Shown piece after piece: positions 51,571 to 61,062 of a DNA stretch of 64,000 nt. Source of the DNA: Flavobacterium chryseum (GTDB lineage Bacteria > Bacteroidota > Bacteroidia > Flavobacteriales > Flavobacteriaceae); assembly GCF_004362015.1 (NCBI RefSeq), contig NZ_SNWW01000001.1, forward strand, positions 731,288-795,287, in the 5' to 3' direction. The position numbers and the translations under genes are program-made. Every line of letters starts with the position of its first letter. The stretch's first letter is position 1. Below the pieces are notes generated by a model that was given only the letters and a program-made list of their open reading frames with translations, did not search any database and was not told where the DNA came from.

Positions 51571-52503
51571 TCAAAATAAAATTTTACTTATACCACTTTT
51601 CAATTTGAGATAAAAATTGACTCTGTTGATCAACAAATAAATAATGTGAACAGTTTTCCAACAAAGCAAAATGATTTTTTCCAACAATGCTTTTAATCGA
51701 ACTAATTTGAGCATTAGAAAAGATACCGTCCTCTTTCCGTAAACAGCATAAATAGGAACTCCGCTTGATTTGATTTTCTTTAAAAAAGGTCTGCTGTCGA
51801 TATTGTTTTGCTTTTCATTTTGATAAAAAAGCAGTGGCGCATTTTTGTTTCGAATGTTGGTTTTAAAAAATTCACTCGCTTCGTAATCACTATATAATTT
51901 TTTTGAAGCATCAGTTGGATTCGGCATTTTGAAATAACTATTTTCTCCCGCTAAGTCAAAACACCCTTTTCGATATTCTGCCGAGTTTTTATTTAGCTTT
52001 TCAATTGTACTTATTTTTTTCAATTGATTTGAATCTTTTTTAGCAGTTGCAATTTTTGAAACCGATTTTAAAATATGATCGTAAGTTTCCTGTTGCGAAA
52101 ATAAAGCGCCGGCCAAAACAAGAGAACTTACATTTCCAGGATATTTATCGGTATAAAGTGTAGCAACCAAACCTCCAAAACTATGAGCCAAAAGCGTTAC
52201 TTGCTGTAAATGGTATTCTTTCAAAATTGAATTTAAATCCGCGAAAGCTTCTTCATAAGTAAACTTTGCGTTGAGGTCTGTAGATCTTCCTTCGCCTCTT
52301 CTGTCATAAACAATGACATAAAAACCTTTATCAGCCAGTTTTTGAGCAGTTGTGCCTTCAAATAAAGTCGAATTCCCACTTGGTCCACCGTGAATAAAGA
52401 TTACGGGTTTATCTTTCGAATTTCCGTATGTTTTGATGTAAAGATTTTGTCCGTTTGCGAAAAAGGAAATGGTGAAAAAGAAAATTAATAGTAAACGTTT
52501 CAT
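51571..52503 (-). pseudogene. Alpha/beta hydrolase, frameshifted near the C-terminus
   Basis: A 310-residue frame with signal peptide (LLLIFFFTISFFANGQ). It shows the alpha/beta-hydrolase hallmarks: HGGPSGNSTLF oxyanion loop, DRRGEGRSTD and nucleophile Ser in LLAHSFGGLVAT. After VYGK the frame turns into unrelated sequence (RTVSFLMLKLVRL). Adding one base in the GGAAAGAGGAC stretch near 51731-51740 restores YGKEDGIFSNAQ (with the acid residue) and ENCSHYLFVDQ (with the His), ending IEKWYK at a TAA at 51584-51586. So a 1-nt deletion or sequencing error removed the last part of the catalytic triad. Confidence 0.82.
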
Positions 52504-53783
52504 TACTCCATATTTTGATGATCTTCCATATCCTTTTGAAGATCTAAATTTCTAAACGTAGGCGATTTTATTCCGAAACCTAAAACAGTTAAAAGCGTCA
52601 TACTTCCGCCAAAAACTACAGAAACTACAGTTCCCATCAATTTGGCTGTTAGACCACTTTCAAAAGCGCCTAATTCATTCGAAGAACCCACAAACATAGA
52701 ATTCACGGCCGCAACACGTCCGCGCATATGATCTGGAGTTTTAAGTTGCAGGATCGTCTGGCGAATTACTACAGAAATTCCGTCAGCTACACCGCTTAAA
52801 AATAAAGCTACAACTGAAAGCCAGAAAATAGTTGAAACTCCGAATAGAATAATACACAATCCGAAAACGAAAATTGCTACCAACAGTTTCATTCCGGCTT
52901 TTTTGTACAACGGAACATACGCTGAAATCAGCATCGTTATAAACGCACCAATTGCCGGTGCAGCTCTTAATACACCAAAACCTTCCGGGCCAACTTTTAA
53001 AATATCCTGCGCAAAAACAGGAAGTAATGCTACAGCTCCACCAAATAAAACAGCAACCATATCAAGCGAAAGAACACCTAAAATGGTTTTGTTATTAAAG
53101 ACAAACTTCAATCCTTCTTTCAGACTTTCCATTACCGGTTCGCCAATTTTAGGATTGAGAATTGGTTTTTTCTCGATTTGTGATAAAGCAATCAAAGAGA
53201 ATACAGAAAATCCAACAACCAGACACATTGACCAGTGAACGCCAATAAAGTTGATAGAAAAACCAGCAACCGCCGGCCCTAAAACAGAACCAATCTGCCA
53301 AACCGAACTACTCCACGTTGCGGCATTTGGATATGCTTTTTTAGGAACAATTAAAGACAAGAGCGAGAAAATAGTTGGGCCAAGAAAAGCGCGAACCAAT
53401 CCTCCCAAAAACACTAAAAAGTAAATGGAATATAAAATGGCATCTGTAGACCAACCAGTAACGATTTTTGGCCAGGTTAATAAAAACAACCCAAAACTAA
53501 TTACAGAAAACCCAAGAATACATTTTACCAACAAACCTTTTTTCTCTCTTTGATCGACCATATGCCCGGCAAATAAAGCCATTCCTACGGCTGGAATTAC
53601 TTCCATTAAACCAATAAGTCCCAACGAAAGCGGATTTTTAGTTATACTATAAACTTCCCATTCAATAACAATAAACTGCATCGACCAGGCAAAAACCATA
53701 GCGAAACGCAATAATAAAAACACATTAAATTCTCTGTAGCGCAATGCCTGATAAGGATCGGCTTTTTTTGTTTTATTCTTCAT
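52503..53783 (-). CDS. MFS transporter
   Basis: A 426-residue transporter with about 12 membrane helices (for example LIGLMEVIPAVGMALFAGHM and ILYSIYFLVFLGGLVRAF). The DQREKK loop after helix 2 is like the MFS signature. The central loop is charged (IEKKPILNPKIGEP). It is most like EntS/MefA-type exporters of small molecules. Its 3' end overlaps the hydrolase gene by 1 bp and its 5' end overlaps the recJ 3' end by 11 bp, so the three form an operon. Substrate unknown. Confidence 0.88.
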   Translation of the reverse strand: MKNKTKKADPYQALRYREFNVFLLLRFAMVFAWSMQFIVIEWEVYSITKNPLSLGLIGLMEVIPAVGMALFAGHMVDQREKKGLLVKCILGFSVISFGLFLLTWPKIVTGWSTDAILYSIYFLVFLGGLVRAFLGPTIFSLLSLIVPKKAYPNAATWSSSVWQIGSVLGPAVAGFSINFIGVHWSMCLVVGFSVFSLIALSQIEKKPILNPKIGEPVMESLKEGLKFVFNNKTILGVLSLDMVAVLFGGAVALLPVFAQDILKVGPEGFGVLRAAPAIGAFITMLISAYVPLYKKAGMKLLVAIFVFGLCIILFGVSTIFWLSVVALFLSGVADGISVVIRQTILQLKTPDHMRGRVAAVNSMFVGSSNELGAFESGLTAKLMGTVVSVVFGGSMTLLTVLGFGIKSPTFRNLDLQKDMEDHQNME

Positions 53784-55473
53784 TTGTTCTAATATCTTTT
53801 AGCATAAGTTGAGTAGAAACAGTGCCATTCCATTCATTTTCAGATAATGAATAAGCCAGCTGAAAAGGGTTTTGATTTTTTGTAATGTTTATTTTTTTTC
53901 CGAGTCCGAAACCAATTGCCGCAATTCCTTCGGAGTTAGATTGTTTTACAAAAAGCCTCAAATGTTCGTCATCTGCTCCTAAAGTTTTGGCGTAACCTGT
54001 ATCTTTTACATCTTTGGTCATAAAAACCGGAGTCATATTTTGTGGACCAAAAGGTTCAAATTGTTTCAAAATCCGAACAAGTTTTGGAGTAATGTCCGAA
54101 AAATTAATTTCAGCATCAATTTCTATTTCCGGAGTTCGCATTTCAGGTAAAATCGTTTCTGAAACTTGTTTCTCAAATGCATCTTTAAACGGTTTATAAT
54201 TCTCGGCTTTCAAAGTCATTCCCGCTGCGTACATATGACCTCCAAATTGCTCTAAATGATGCGCGCAGGCATCTAATGCATTGTAAACATCAAAGCCTTT
54301 TACAGATCTTGCAGAAGCCGCATATTTATCGCCGCTTTTTGTAAAAACCAAAGTTGGACGGTAATAGGTTTCGATTAATCTTGAAGCGACAATTCCGATA
54401 ACGCCTTTGTGCCAGTCTTCCTGAAAGACAACAGTCGAAAATCTTTCTTCTTCCTGATTTTCTAATATTTGTTGAAAAGCTTCTTTGGTAATTCTCTTAT
54501 CTAAATCTTTTCGGTCAGAATTATATTGTTCAATTTCTGATGCAAATTGTTGTGCTTGCTCAAAATTGAATTCTGTTAGTAATTCAACGGCATGATTTCC
54601 GTGTTTTATTCTTCCGGCAGCGTTTATTCTTGGCGAAATAATAAAAACAACATCTGTAATATCTAATGTTTTCTTTTTTATTTGATGCACCAAAGCTCTA
54701 ATTCCGGGTCTTGGTTCGCTATTGATAACTTGTAATCCGAAATAAGCTAAAACCCGATTTTCACCCGTAATCGGAACAATATCTGCTGCAATTGCCGTAG
54801 CCACCAAATCCAGATACGGAACCAAATCTTCAATCGTTTCATTTCGATTCTGACCTAAAGCCTGAATCAGTTTAAAACCAACGCCGCAACCGCATAATTC
54901 GTCATACGGATAGGAACAGTCTTCTCTTTTTGGATCTAAAATCGCAACGGCATCCGGCAGAATATTTCCGGGTCTGTGGTGATCACAAATAATAAAGTCG
55001 ATGTTTTTTTCTTTCGCGTAGGCGATATGATCAATAGATTTAATGCCGCAATCGAGTGCAATAATTAATGAAAATCCGTTGTCATCGGCAAAGTCAATTC
55101 CTTTAAAAGAAATTCCGTAACCTTCGTCATAACGATCCGGAATATATGTCGCAATATTTGGGTAATGTGATTTTAAATACGCTGAAACCAAAGAAACTGC
55201 TGTTGTTCCGTCGACATCGTAATCGCCAAAAACTAAAATATTTTCCTGATTTTCTATGGCTGATTCTATTCGCGCAACCGCTTTGTCCATATCTTTCATC
55301 AAGTACGGATCATGAAGATGTTCTAATGAAGGGCGAAAGAAATTTTTGGCATCTTCAAAAGTTTCAATGCCACGCTGAATCAAAAGTGTTGCTACAAAAT
55401 CTTCTACATTTAAGGCCTGCGCCAAATGTTTGATTTTATCTTCAGAAGGTTTTGGTTTTAATGTCCAACGCAT
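53773..55473 (-). CDS. recJ: Single-stranded-DNA-specific exonuclease RecJ
   Basis: A 566-residue DHH-family 5'-3' exonuclease for recombination and mismatch repair. It has ILVFGDYDVDGTTAVSLVSA (motif I), ALDCGIKS, IICDHHRPG (DHH motif), GCGVGFKLIQAL, and the DHHA1 part ISPRINAAGRIKHG and QFGGHMYAAGMTL. Length is normal. It is the first gene of a unit with the MFS transporter. Confidence 0.95.
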   Translation of the reverse strand: MRWTLKPKPSEDKIKHLAQALNVEDFVATLLIQRGIETFEDAKNFFRPSLEHLHDPYLMKDMDKAVARIESAIENQENILVFGDYDVDGTTAVSLVSAYLKSHYPNIATYIPDRYDEGYGISFKGIDFADDNGFSLIIALDCGIKSIDHIAYAKEKNIDFIICDHHRPGNILPDAVAILDPKREDCSYPYDELCGCGVGFKLIQALGQNRNETIEDLVPYLDLVATAIAADIVPITGENRVLAYFGLQVINSEPRPGIRALVHQIKKKTLDITDVVFIISPRINAAGRIKHGNHAVELLTEFNFEQAQQFASEIEQYNSDRKDLDKRITKEAFQQILENQEEERFSTVVFQEDWHKGVIGIVASRLIETYYRPTLVFTKSGDKYAASARSVKGFDVYNALDACAHHLEQFGGHMYAAGMTLKAENYKPFKDAFEKQVSETILPEMRTPEIEIDAEINFSDITPKLVRILKQFEPFGPQNMTPVFMTKDVKDTGYAKTLGADDEHLRLFVKQSNSEGIAAIGFGLGKKINITKNQNPFQLAYSLSENEWNGTVSTQLMLKDIRTNEE

Positions 55474-55583
55474 GGTTGATTTTAGATTTTAGAGTGTTGA
55501 TTTTAGATTGTGGATTTCTGAAATCGTTTAATCTAGTAACGTAAATATTTTTAATCTGTGATAGAAAAATCCGGTTTTATCTT

Positions 55584-55612
55584 TGTCAAAGTTTCAAACT
55601 TTGACAAAGTCT
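55584..55612. repeat. Hairpin repeat TTTGTCAAAGTTT/AAACTTTGACAAAG
   Basis: TTTGTCAAAGTTT-C-AAACTTTGACAAA is an almost perfect palindrome in the spacer between recJ and the HopJ-type gene. A similar element lies near 2514-2540. It is flanked by TAGATTTTAGA-type low-complexity DNA. Confidence 0.5.
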
Positions 55613-55672
55613 TTAGGAATTCAGAATTAAGTAGCTTTCAGAAATCTAAAATCTACACTCTAAAATCTAAAA

Positions 55673-56017
55673 TTATTTCGCTTCTAAAGCGTTTCCTTCA
55701 AACTGAATTCCGTCCCAGCCTAAATTGATAAAGTTTCTAATGTTCTGATGATTCGTTCCGTTTGGATCTCCTAAAACTTCATCAAAATAAAAAGCGCCAA
55801 AACAAGCTAAAGTTTCGTCTTTATTTAGATTTTGCAATTTTGCGAAAGAAAATAACTTGCAAGAACCAGAGTTTTCTCCGGCTGCATTATGTTGTGTTCC
55901 GTTTTGAAAAGCGGTTGGAGTAAAATTGTAATTTTCCTCAATCACTGCAATCGTTTCCGGAAATGTTATTTGTGTTGGAGTTTGTTTTACTTTTTCTAAA
56001 AAGGCTTGAATGCTCAT
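55673..56017 (-). CDS. HopJ-type protein
   Basis: A 114-residue soluble protein. IEENYNFTPTAFQNGTQHNA, GSCKLFSFAKLQNL, TLACFGAFYFDEVLGDPNGTNHQNIRNF and GWDGIQFEGNAL (each read in parts) match the HopJ type III effector family. In free-living bacteria such as this one, the protein is not an effector but a conserved small protein of unknown role. No type III secretion genes are near. Confidence 0.85.
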   Translation of the reverse strand: MSIQAFLEKVKQTPTQITFPETIAVIEENYNFTPTAFQNGTQHNAAGENSGSCKLFSFAKLQNLNKDETLACFGAFYFDEVLGDPNGTNHQNIRNFINLGWDGIQFEGNALEAK

Positions 56018-56114
56018 GATTTGTATTGTTATTTTTTTTCGCCTCGAATTTCACTAATTTCCGCTAATTTTTAATTTGAATCAAACTTTAATTCGTGAAA
56101 ATTAGTGGCAAATA

Positions 56115-56834
56115 TTAATCTTCTTCTTCCTTAGAAAATTTACTTTTCTTAGGTTCTTTTATTATTGTTTTCCCAGCAACGACAACGACAATTTCGCCGC
56201 GTGGTGCTGTTTTTTCAAAATGAGTCAGAACTTCTCTTGCGGTTCCGCGAACATTTTCTTCATGTAATTTTGATAATTCTCTCGAAACGCAAACTTGTCT
56301 GTCTTCTCCAAAATAAGTAATAAATTCGGCTAAAGTTTTAACCAATTTATGTGGAGAAACATATAAAATCATCGTTCTGGTTTCTTCGGCTAAAGCCAAA
56401 AACCGAGTCTGACGTCCTTTTTTATCAGGCAGAAAACCTTCAAAAACAAATTTATCATTTGGTAGTCCGCTATTTACAAGAGCCGGAACAAAAGCTGTTG
56501 CTCCTGGTAAGCATTCTACTTCAATTTTATTTTCGACACAGGCGCGCGTTAATAAAAATCCAGGATCAGAAATCGCCGGAGTTCCTGCATCTGAAATTAA
56601 GGCAATAGTTTCGCCGGCTTTCAAACGCGCAATTAAATTTTCGGTTGTTTTGTGTTCGTTGTGCATGTGGTGGCTGTGCATGTGCGTGCCAATTTCAAAA
56701 TGCTTCAACAATTTTCCGCTCGTTCTGGTATCTTCCGCCAAGATCAAATCGACTTCTTTGAGAATCCTAATAGCACGAAAAGTCATGTCTTCAAGATTGC
56801 CAATTGGCGTTGGAACGATATATAATTTAGACAT
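56115..56834 (-). CDS. rsmI: 16S rRNA (cytidine(1402)-2'-O)-methyltransferase
   Basis: A 239-residue SAM-dependent enzyme. It starts MSKLYIVPTPIGNLEDMTFR, then LAEDTRTSGKLLKHF, LISDAGTPAISDPGFLL and LPGATAFVPALVNSGLP. It methylates C1402 in the decoding centre together with RsmH. The C-terminal tail is Lys-rich. The flanking spacers contain CACGAATTAACACGAATTAA-type repeats (56862-56945). Confidence 0.94.
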   Translation of the reverse strand: MSKLYIVPTPIGNLEDMTFRAIRILKEVDLILAEDTRTSGKLLKHFEIGTHMHSHHMHNEHKTTENLIARLKAGETIALISDAGTPAISDPGFLLTRACVENKIEVECLPGATAFVPALVNSGLPNDKFVFEGFLPDKKGRQTRFLALAEETRTMILYVSPHKLVKTLAEFITYFGEDRQVCVSRELSKLHEENVRGTAREVLTHFEKTAPRGEIVVVVAGKTIIKEPKKSKFSKEEED

Positions 56835-56861
56835 ATTTAATTTTAATATTAAAGTGTAATA

Positions 56862-56945
56862 ACACAGATTTCACGAATTAACACGAATTAATAGCAGGAC
56901 TACTTAACGAATTTAAATTTGTGTTAATTCGTGAAATTCGTGTTT
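56862..56945. repeat. TTCGTGAAATTCGTG-type inverted repeat
   Basis: CACGAATTAACACGAATTAA on one side and TTAATTCGTGAAATTCGTG on the other make a long imperfect palindrome between rsmI and the next gene. Related strings occur at 56041-56110 and 63601-63627. It seems to be a dispersed intergenic repeat. Confidence 0.5.
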
Positions 56946-57990
56946 ATGAAAACTTTTTCTCAACAATTCCAAGAAAACGTTCTGCGTAATCATCTTTTCC
57001 TTCCCAGTTATTGTAATCTGGTTTTACCATGTTTTCAATAAAATCCTGAGCTTCGCCATACGTATCAAATGTCAATAACTGATTTAAAACGCGGCTGTAA
57101 TCTTCGGTACTGTTTCCGAAAAGATTTTTTGTAAATGCAATACGATCATTTAAATCAATATGAAAACCTTTTGCTAATTTCTCGTTTAGCGGAACCGCTT
57201 TTGATTTCTCAGATTCTAAAGTAGTCGTTTCTACAGCTGTTTTTTTCTCGTTGAATTCATTTATTGATGGAGTAGGAGGAGCAGGAACATTTTCAGAACT
57301 ATCCACTTTTACAAATTGTGCATCGGCATAATTAACGCCCAGAATATCTTCAAACGAAATATGATGAACCGGAATTGATTTTTTATCTGTTTCTGTTTTT
57401 GGTTCTTCGGCTTTTATTTCTTCTGTTTTTTCGTCTTCTACATTTTCTTCTCTGTCTAATTCAAAAGCAGGTTTAAAATCAGGAATTGGTTTTAAATCGC
57501 TTATTGTTCTAAAATAACTTTCTGTAGCAGTTTCTTTTTTAGTTTCTGAAACCGGTTCTTCTACTTTTTCAGCAACTGGTTCTTCAATTGCGGCAACAGG
57601 TTCTGGAATCGTTTCTGCAACAGGTTCCGGAATTACTTCTTCAGGAACTTCCGCAATAACTTCTTCCTTAATCTCTTCTTTTACTTCTTCAATTTCAGGT
57701 TCAGGAGTTGCTTCAATTGCAATTTCTGCAACCGGAGCGGGAACTTCAGTTTCAATTTCTGTCGGAATTATTTCTTCTTTATCAAAAATAGTTTCAAGTT
57801 GAGAATCAATTTCGCCTCGGCCAATGGTTGGTTTTTGAGCATCAAAATTTTCATCTACAAATTTTAAAACCGCTAATTTTTCGTATAATTTCTGTGTTTC
57901 AAGATATAATTGATTGATATCGGATTTATTTTTAAGCTTTAAAATTCGATGTGCAATGCTGATTAAATCGGCTTCCAATTTTTTTTTCAT
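56944..57990 (-). CDS. Hypothetical acidic protein with Glu/Pro/Val-rich repeats
   Basis: A 348-residue protein. Residues 1-60 are helical (KLEADLISIAHRILKLKNKS). Residues about 75-160 are a low-complexity Glu/Pro/Val region (EEVIPEPVAETIPEPVAAIE). The C-terminal 100 residues are a folded domain (IDLNDRIAFTKNLFGNSTED and LNQLLTFDTYGEAQDFIENM) with WEGKDDYAERFLGIVEKKF at the end. The arrangement suggests a scaffold or adaptor with a flexible linker. It is cytoplasmic by lack of a signal. Family not recognised. Confidence 0.8.
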   Translation of the reverse strand: MKKKLEADLISIAHRILKLKNKSDINQLYLETQKLYEKLAVLKFVDENFDAQKPTIGRGEIDSQLETIFDKEEIIPTEIETEVPAPVAEIAIEATPEPEIEEVKEEIKEEVIAEVPEEVIPEPVAETIPEPVAAIEEPVAEKVEEPVSETKKETATESYFRTISDLKPIPDFKPAFELDREENVEDEKTEEIKAEEPKTETDKKSIPVHHISFEDILGVNYADAQFVKVDSSENVPAPPTPSINEFNEKKTAVETTTLESEKSKAVPLNEKLAKGFHIDLNDRIAFTKNLFGNSTEDYSRVLNQLLTFDTYGEAQDFIENMVKPDYNNWEGKDDYAERFLGIVEKKFS

Positions 57991-58226
57991 AACTGTTGAA
58001 ATTATAGTGAATAGGGTATTTTAGTGTATTTTGTATTGAATTTCTTTATTAATGGAGAAAATTGACGAGATGAATTTTTATTTCTGTTAATAAGCGTTTG
58101 CGAATCTTCGATTTGATAAAAATTTTCTACTTTTGAAAAAACGTTAAAACAGTAAATTTTAGCGTCAATTTATTACCAGTACAAAGTAATAAAAACTATT
58201 CATCTTTAAAGGCAGAAAAATACAAA

Positions 58227-58817
58227 ATGTTTCTCGAAAATACAGTAAATCACAAAGAACAGTTTGGTTGGATTGAAGTTATTTGTGGATCAATGTTTTC
58301 GGGTAAAACCGAGGAGTTAATCCGCAGATTAAAACGTGCACAATTTGCCAAACAAAAAATCGAAATTTTTAAACCTGCTATTGATACCCGCTATCATGAC
58401 GAATTGGTGGTGTCGCACGATGCCAACGAAATTCGCTCAACTCCTGTTCCGGCCGCTGCCAATATTGCTATTTTAGCTCAGGGCTGCGATGTAATTGGTA
58501 TTGATGAAGCACAATTTTTTGATGATGAAATTGTTACGGTTTGTAATGATCTTGCCAATCAGGGAATTCGTGTAATAGTCGCAGGTCTTGATATGGACTT
58601 TAAAGGAAACCCTTTCGGACCAATGCCTGCGCTTATGGCAACAGCAGAATATGTAACTAAAGTTCACGCTGTTTGCACCAGAACAGGAAATCTTGCCAAT
58701 TATAGTTTCCGTAAAACCGATAATGATAAATTGGTAATGCTTGGTGAAACGGAAGAATACGAACCTTTAAGCCGTGCCGCGTATTATAATGCAATGAAAA
58801 AAAATCAGGGAAAATAA
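58227..58817 (+). CDS. tdk: Thymidine kinase (type II)
   Basis: A 196-residue enzyme that phosphorylates thymidine. P-loop [32 protein letters not shown] (catalytic Glu) and [18 protein letters not shown] are clear. The zinc-binding CxxC pairs of the family are reduced: the knuckle reads [15 protein letters not shown] with one Cys, so it probably lacks a structural zinc here. Length is normal. Confidence 0.94.
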   Translation: MFLENTVNHKEQFGWIEVICGSMFSGKTEELIRRLKRAQFAKQKIEIFKPAIDTRYHDELVVSHDANEIRSTPVPAAANIAILAQGCDVIGIDEAQFFDDEIVTVCNDLANQGIRVIVAGLDMDFKGNPFGPMPALMATAEYVTKVHAVCTRTGNLANYSFRKTDNDKLVMLGETEEYEPLSRAAYYNAMKKNQGK

Positions 58818-58846
58818 TTTCATTTTCGTCACAAATCAAACTTCAA

Positions 58847-59275
58847 ATGAAACAACCGTCAAAGAAAAAAAGATTAATTGTTTTAATAATTAGTGGAATT
58901 ATAGCATTATCAGCAAGTTTAATTCTTTATTTTTCTCCTAAAGATCCTAATTTAAATATTGAAATAACAGAGCTGGTAGCAAAGTATAATGAAAATTGCC
59001 CTTTATTAATACAACCAGGAATTCGTTTGGATAGTGTTAGTTTACCTCAAAAACAAGTTGTTCAATATAATTTGACTTTAGTAAATGTTGAGAAACAGAC
59101 TGCAGAAATTGAAACAATAAAAGAAAATATTGCACAAAGTTTAATTAGTACGGCAAAGTCTAATCCCGGTCTTAGAACATTTCGAAAAAATAGTTTTACT
59201 TTGATTTACAGCTATAAGGATAAAAAAGGAATTTATTTATTTCAAGTTACTATAACGCCAGATCAGTATAAATAA
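58847..59275 (+). CDS. Hypothetical membrane-anchored protein
   Basis: A 142-residue protein with a basic N-terminus and one transmembrane helix (LIVLIISGIIALSASLILYF), then a periplasmic domain with a single Cys (YNENCPLLIQPG). GIRLDSVSLPQKQVVQYNLT is typical of small beta-rich domains. It lies 29 bp after tdk, probably in the same transcript. Family not recognised. Confidence 0.68.
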   Translation: MKQPSKKKRLIVLIISGIIALSASLILYFSPKDPNLNIEITELVAKYNENCPLLIQPGIRLDSVSLPQKQVVQYNLTLVNVEKQTAEIETIKENIAQSLISTAKSNPGLRTFRKNSFTLIYSYKDKKGIYLFQVTITPDQYK

Positions 59276-59291
59276 TCAAAATGCTTGATAT

Positions 59292-59334
59292 AACAACAAA
59301 CCCGACAGGTTTAAAATCTGTCGGGTTTGTTGTT
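59292..59334 (+). terminator. Long hairpin terminator after the 142-residue protein gene
   Basis: AACAACAAACCCGACAG pairs perfectly over 17 bp with CTGTCGGGTTTGTTGTT. The CCCGACAG/CTGTCGGG core and loop resemble 34373-34406. Confidence 0.8.
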
Positions 59335-59357
59335 TTGTATAAAATCTGATATTAAAA

Positions 59358-59457
59358 CTGGACTGAAGTCCAGCTCTACAATATTATATGTTCCTATGGA
59401 ACTCCCTATAAAGAGCCTTCGGCTCGATTGATATTGTAGTGCCGGATTTTAATCCGG
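59358..59457. repeat. Cloverleaf-like multi-palindrome element
   Basis: In order: CTGGACT-GA-AGTCCAG (59358-59373); CTACAATAT (59376) paired with ATATTGTAG (59431), enclosing TTCC-TAT-GGAA (59391-59401) and GAGCC-TTC-GGCTC (59413-59425); then CCGGATT-TT-AATCCGG (59442-59457). Five stems in 100 bp. The style matches 45855-45982. Confidence 0.6.
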
Positions 59458-59479
59458 TTTATTGTGAATTGCAATTGTA

Positions 59480-60940
59480 TTATATCTTCTTTCTCATTCT
59501 TGCAACCGGAATATCAAGCTGTTCACGGTATTTTGCAATGGTTCTTCTCGCGATTGGATATCCTTTTTCTTTTAAGATTTCTGCCAATTGATCGTCTGGC
59601 AAAGGTTTCTTTTTGTCTTCTTCTTCAATTGTATTTTTCAGAATTTTTTTGATTTCTAAAGTCGAAACATCTTCTCCTTGGTCATTCTTCATGGCTTCAG
59701 AGAAAAACTCTTTGATTAGTTTTGTTCCGTACGGAGTTTCAACATATTTACTATTGGCAACACGTGAAATCGTCGAAATATCCAAACCAACCATATCTGC
59801 AATGTCTTTTAAGATCATTGGCTTTAGCTTAGTTTCGTCGCCGTCTAAAAAGAATTCTTCCTGATAATGCATAATCGCATTCATCGTTACAAAAAGTGTT
59901 TCCTGACGTTGTCTTATCGCATCGATAAACCATTTCGCAGAATCCAGTTTTTGTTTGATAAACTGAACTGCATCTTTTTGTGCAGTCGATTTATCACGAG
60001 AATCCTTATACGTTTGCATCATTTCCTGATAATCTTTAGAAACGTGCAGGGAAGGAGCATTTCGCCCGTTTAATGTCAGTTCCAATTCGCCGTCAACAAT
60101 TCTGATCGCGAAATCCGGAACAACATTTTCTGTTACTTTGTTGTTTCCTGTAAAAGAGCCACCTGGTTTTGGGTTCAGTCTTTCGATTTCATGAATCGCT
60201 TTTTTAAGCTGTTCGTTTGAAACACCGTATTTCTGCAATAATTTATCGTAATGTTTTTTGGTAAAAGCATCAAACTGGTTTTCGATAATATCAATTGCTA
60301 AATCAACATATTCAGTTGGTGTTTTATGCTTTAATTGTAACAATAAACATTCCTGCAAATCACGCGCACCAACTCCCGAAGGTTCCAATTCATGAATAAC
60401 ATGCAGCATTTTTTCGACCATTACTTCATCGGTATAAATACCTTGCGTAAAAGCCATATCGTCGACCATGTCGGCAACGCTTCTGCGTATATAACCCATA
60501 TCATCAATACTTCCAACAAGAAATTCAGCGATTTCGCGCTCTTCATCGTTCAAAATAAAAGTATTCAACTGATTGATTAAATCCTGATGAAAGCTTATCG
60601 GCGAAGCAAAAGGCGTTTCGCGTTCTTCATCTTCACCGTAATTGTTCACCTGAGTTTTATAATCCGGCGTGTCGTCGTCGCTTAAGTATTCGTCTATGTT
60701 AATGTCGTCTGCTTCGATTCTGTCAGATTCTGCATCATCATAATCGTCGTATTCTTCATTTGCGAATTCATCTGCTTCGTATTCATCTTCCTTTCCAGCT
60801 TCTAGAGCCGGATTTTCGTTCATTTCTTCTAATAAACGTTGCTCAAAAGCTTGCGTAGGCAATTGAATTAACTTCATCAGCTGAATTTGCTGTGGAGATA
60901 ATTTTTGGGATAATTTTAAATTTAAAAATTGCTTTAGCAT
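59480..60940 (-). CDS. rpoN: RNA polymerase sigma-54 factor
   Basis: A 486-residue sigma factor. Region I (LSQKLSPQQIQLMKLIQLPT, LEEMNENPALE) interacts with the activator. An acidic region II (EDEYEADEFANEEYDDYDD) follows. The core-binding and DNA-binding regions have HELEPSGVGARDLQECLL, DISTISRVANSKYVETPYG and the RpoN box ARRTIAKYREQL. Length is normal. It needs activators such as the NtrC-type regulator at 36724. Confidence 0.97.
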   Translation of the reverse strand: MLKQFLNLKLSQKLSPQQIQLMKLIQLPTQAFEQRLLEEMNENPALEAGKEDEYEADEFANEEYDDYDDAESDRIEADDINIDEYLSDDDTPDYKTQVNNYGEDEERETPFASPISFHQDLINQLNTFILNDEEREIAEFLVGSIDDMGYIRRSVADMVDDMAFTQGIYTDEVMVEKMLHVIHELEPSGVGARDLQECLLLQLKHKTPTEYVDLAIDIIENQFDAFTKKHYDKLLQKYGVSNEQLKKAIHEIERLNPKPGGSFTGNNKVTENVVPDFAIRIVDGELELTLNGRNAPSLHVSKDYQEMMQTYKDSRDKSTAQKDAVQFIKQKLDSAKWFIDAIRQRQETLFVTMNAIMHYQEEFFLDGDETKLKPMILKDIADMVGLDISTISRVANSKYVETPYGTKLIKEFFSEAMKNDQGEDVSTLEIKKILKNTIEEEDKKKPLPDDQLAEILKEKGYPIARRTIAKYREQLDIPVARMRKKI

Positions 60941-61062
60941 ATAAAAGTTGCTAAGATACTAAGGCCCTAAGGTACTGAGTATCTTGTGATGAATTAAATT
61001 CGTATTAAAAATTATTTTTTAAAACTTAGAACCTTAGTATCTCAGTCCCTTAGAATCTTAGA

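Noticed and set aside
55673..56017. Type III secretion effector (HopJ)
   Set aside because: The family name comes from a plant pathogen. No secretion system is near and the protein is widespread in free-living bacteria.
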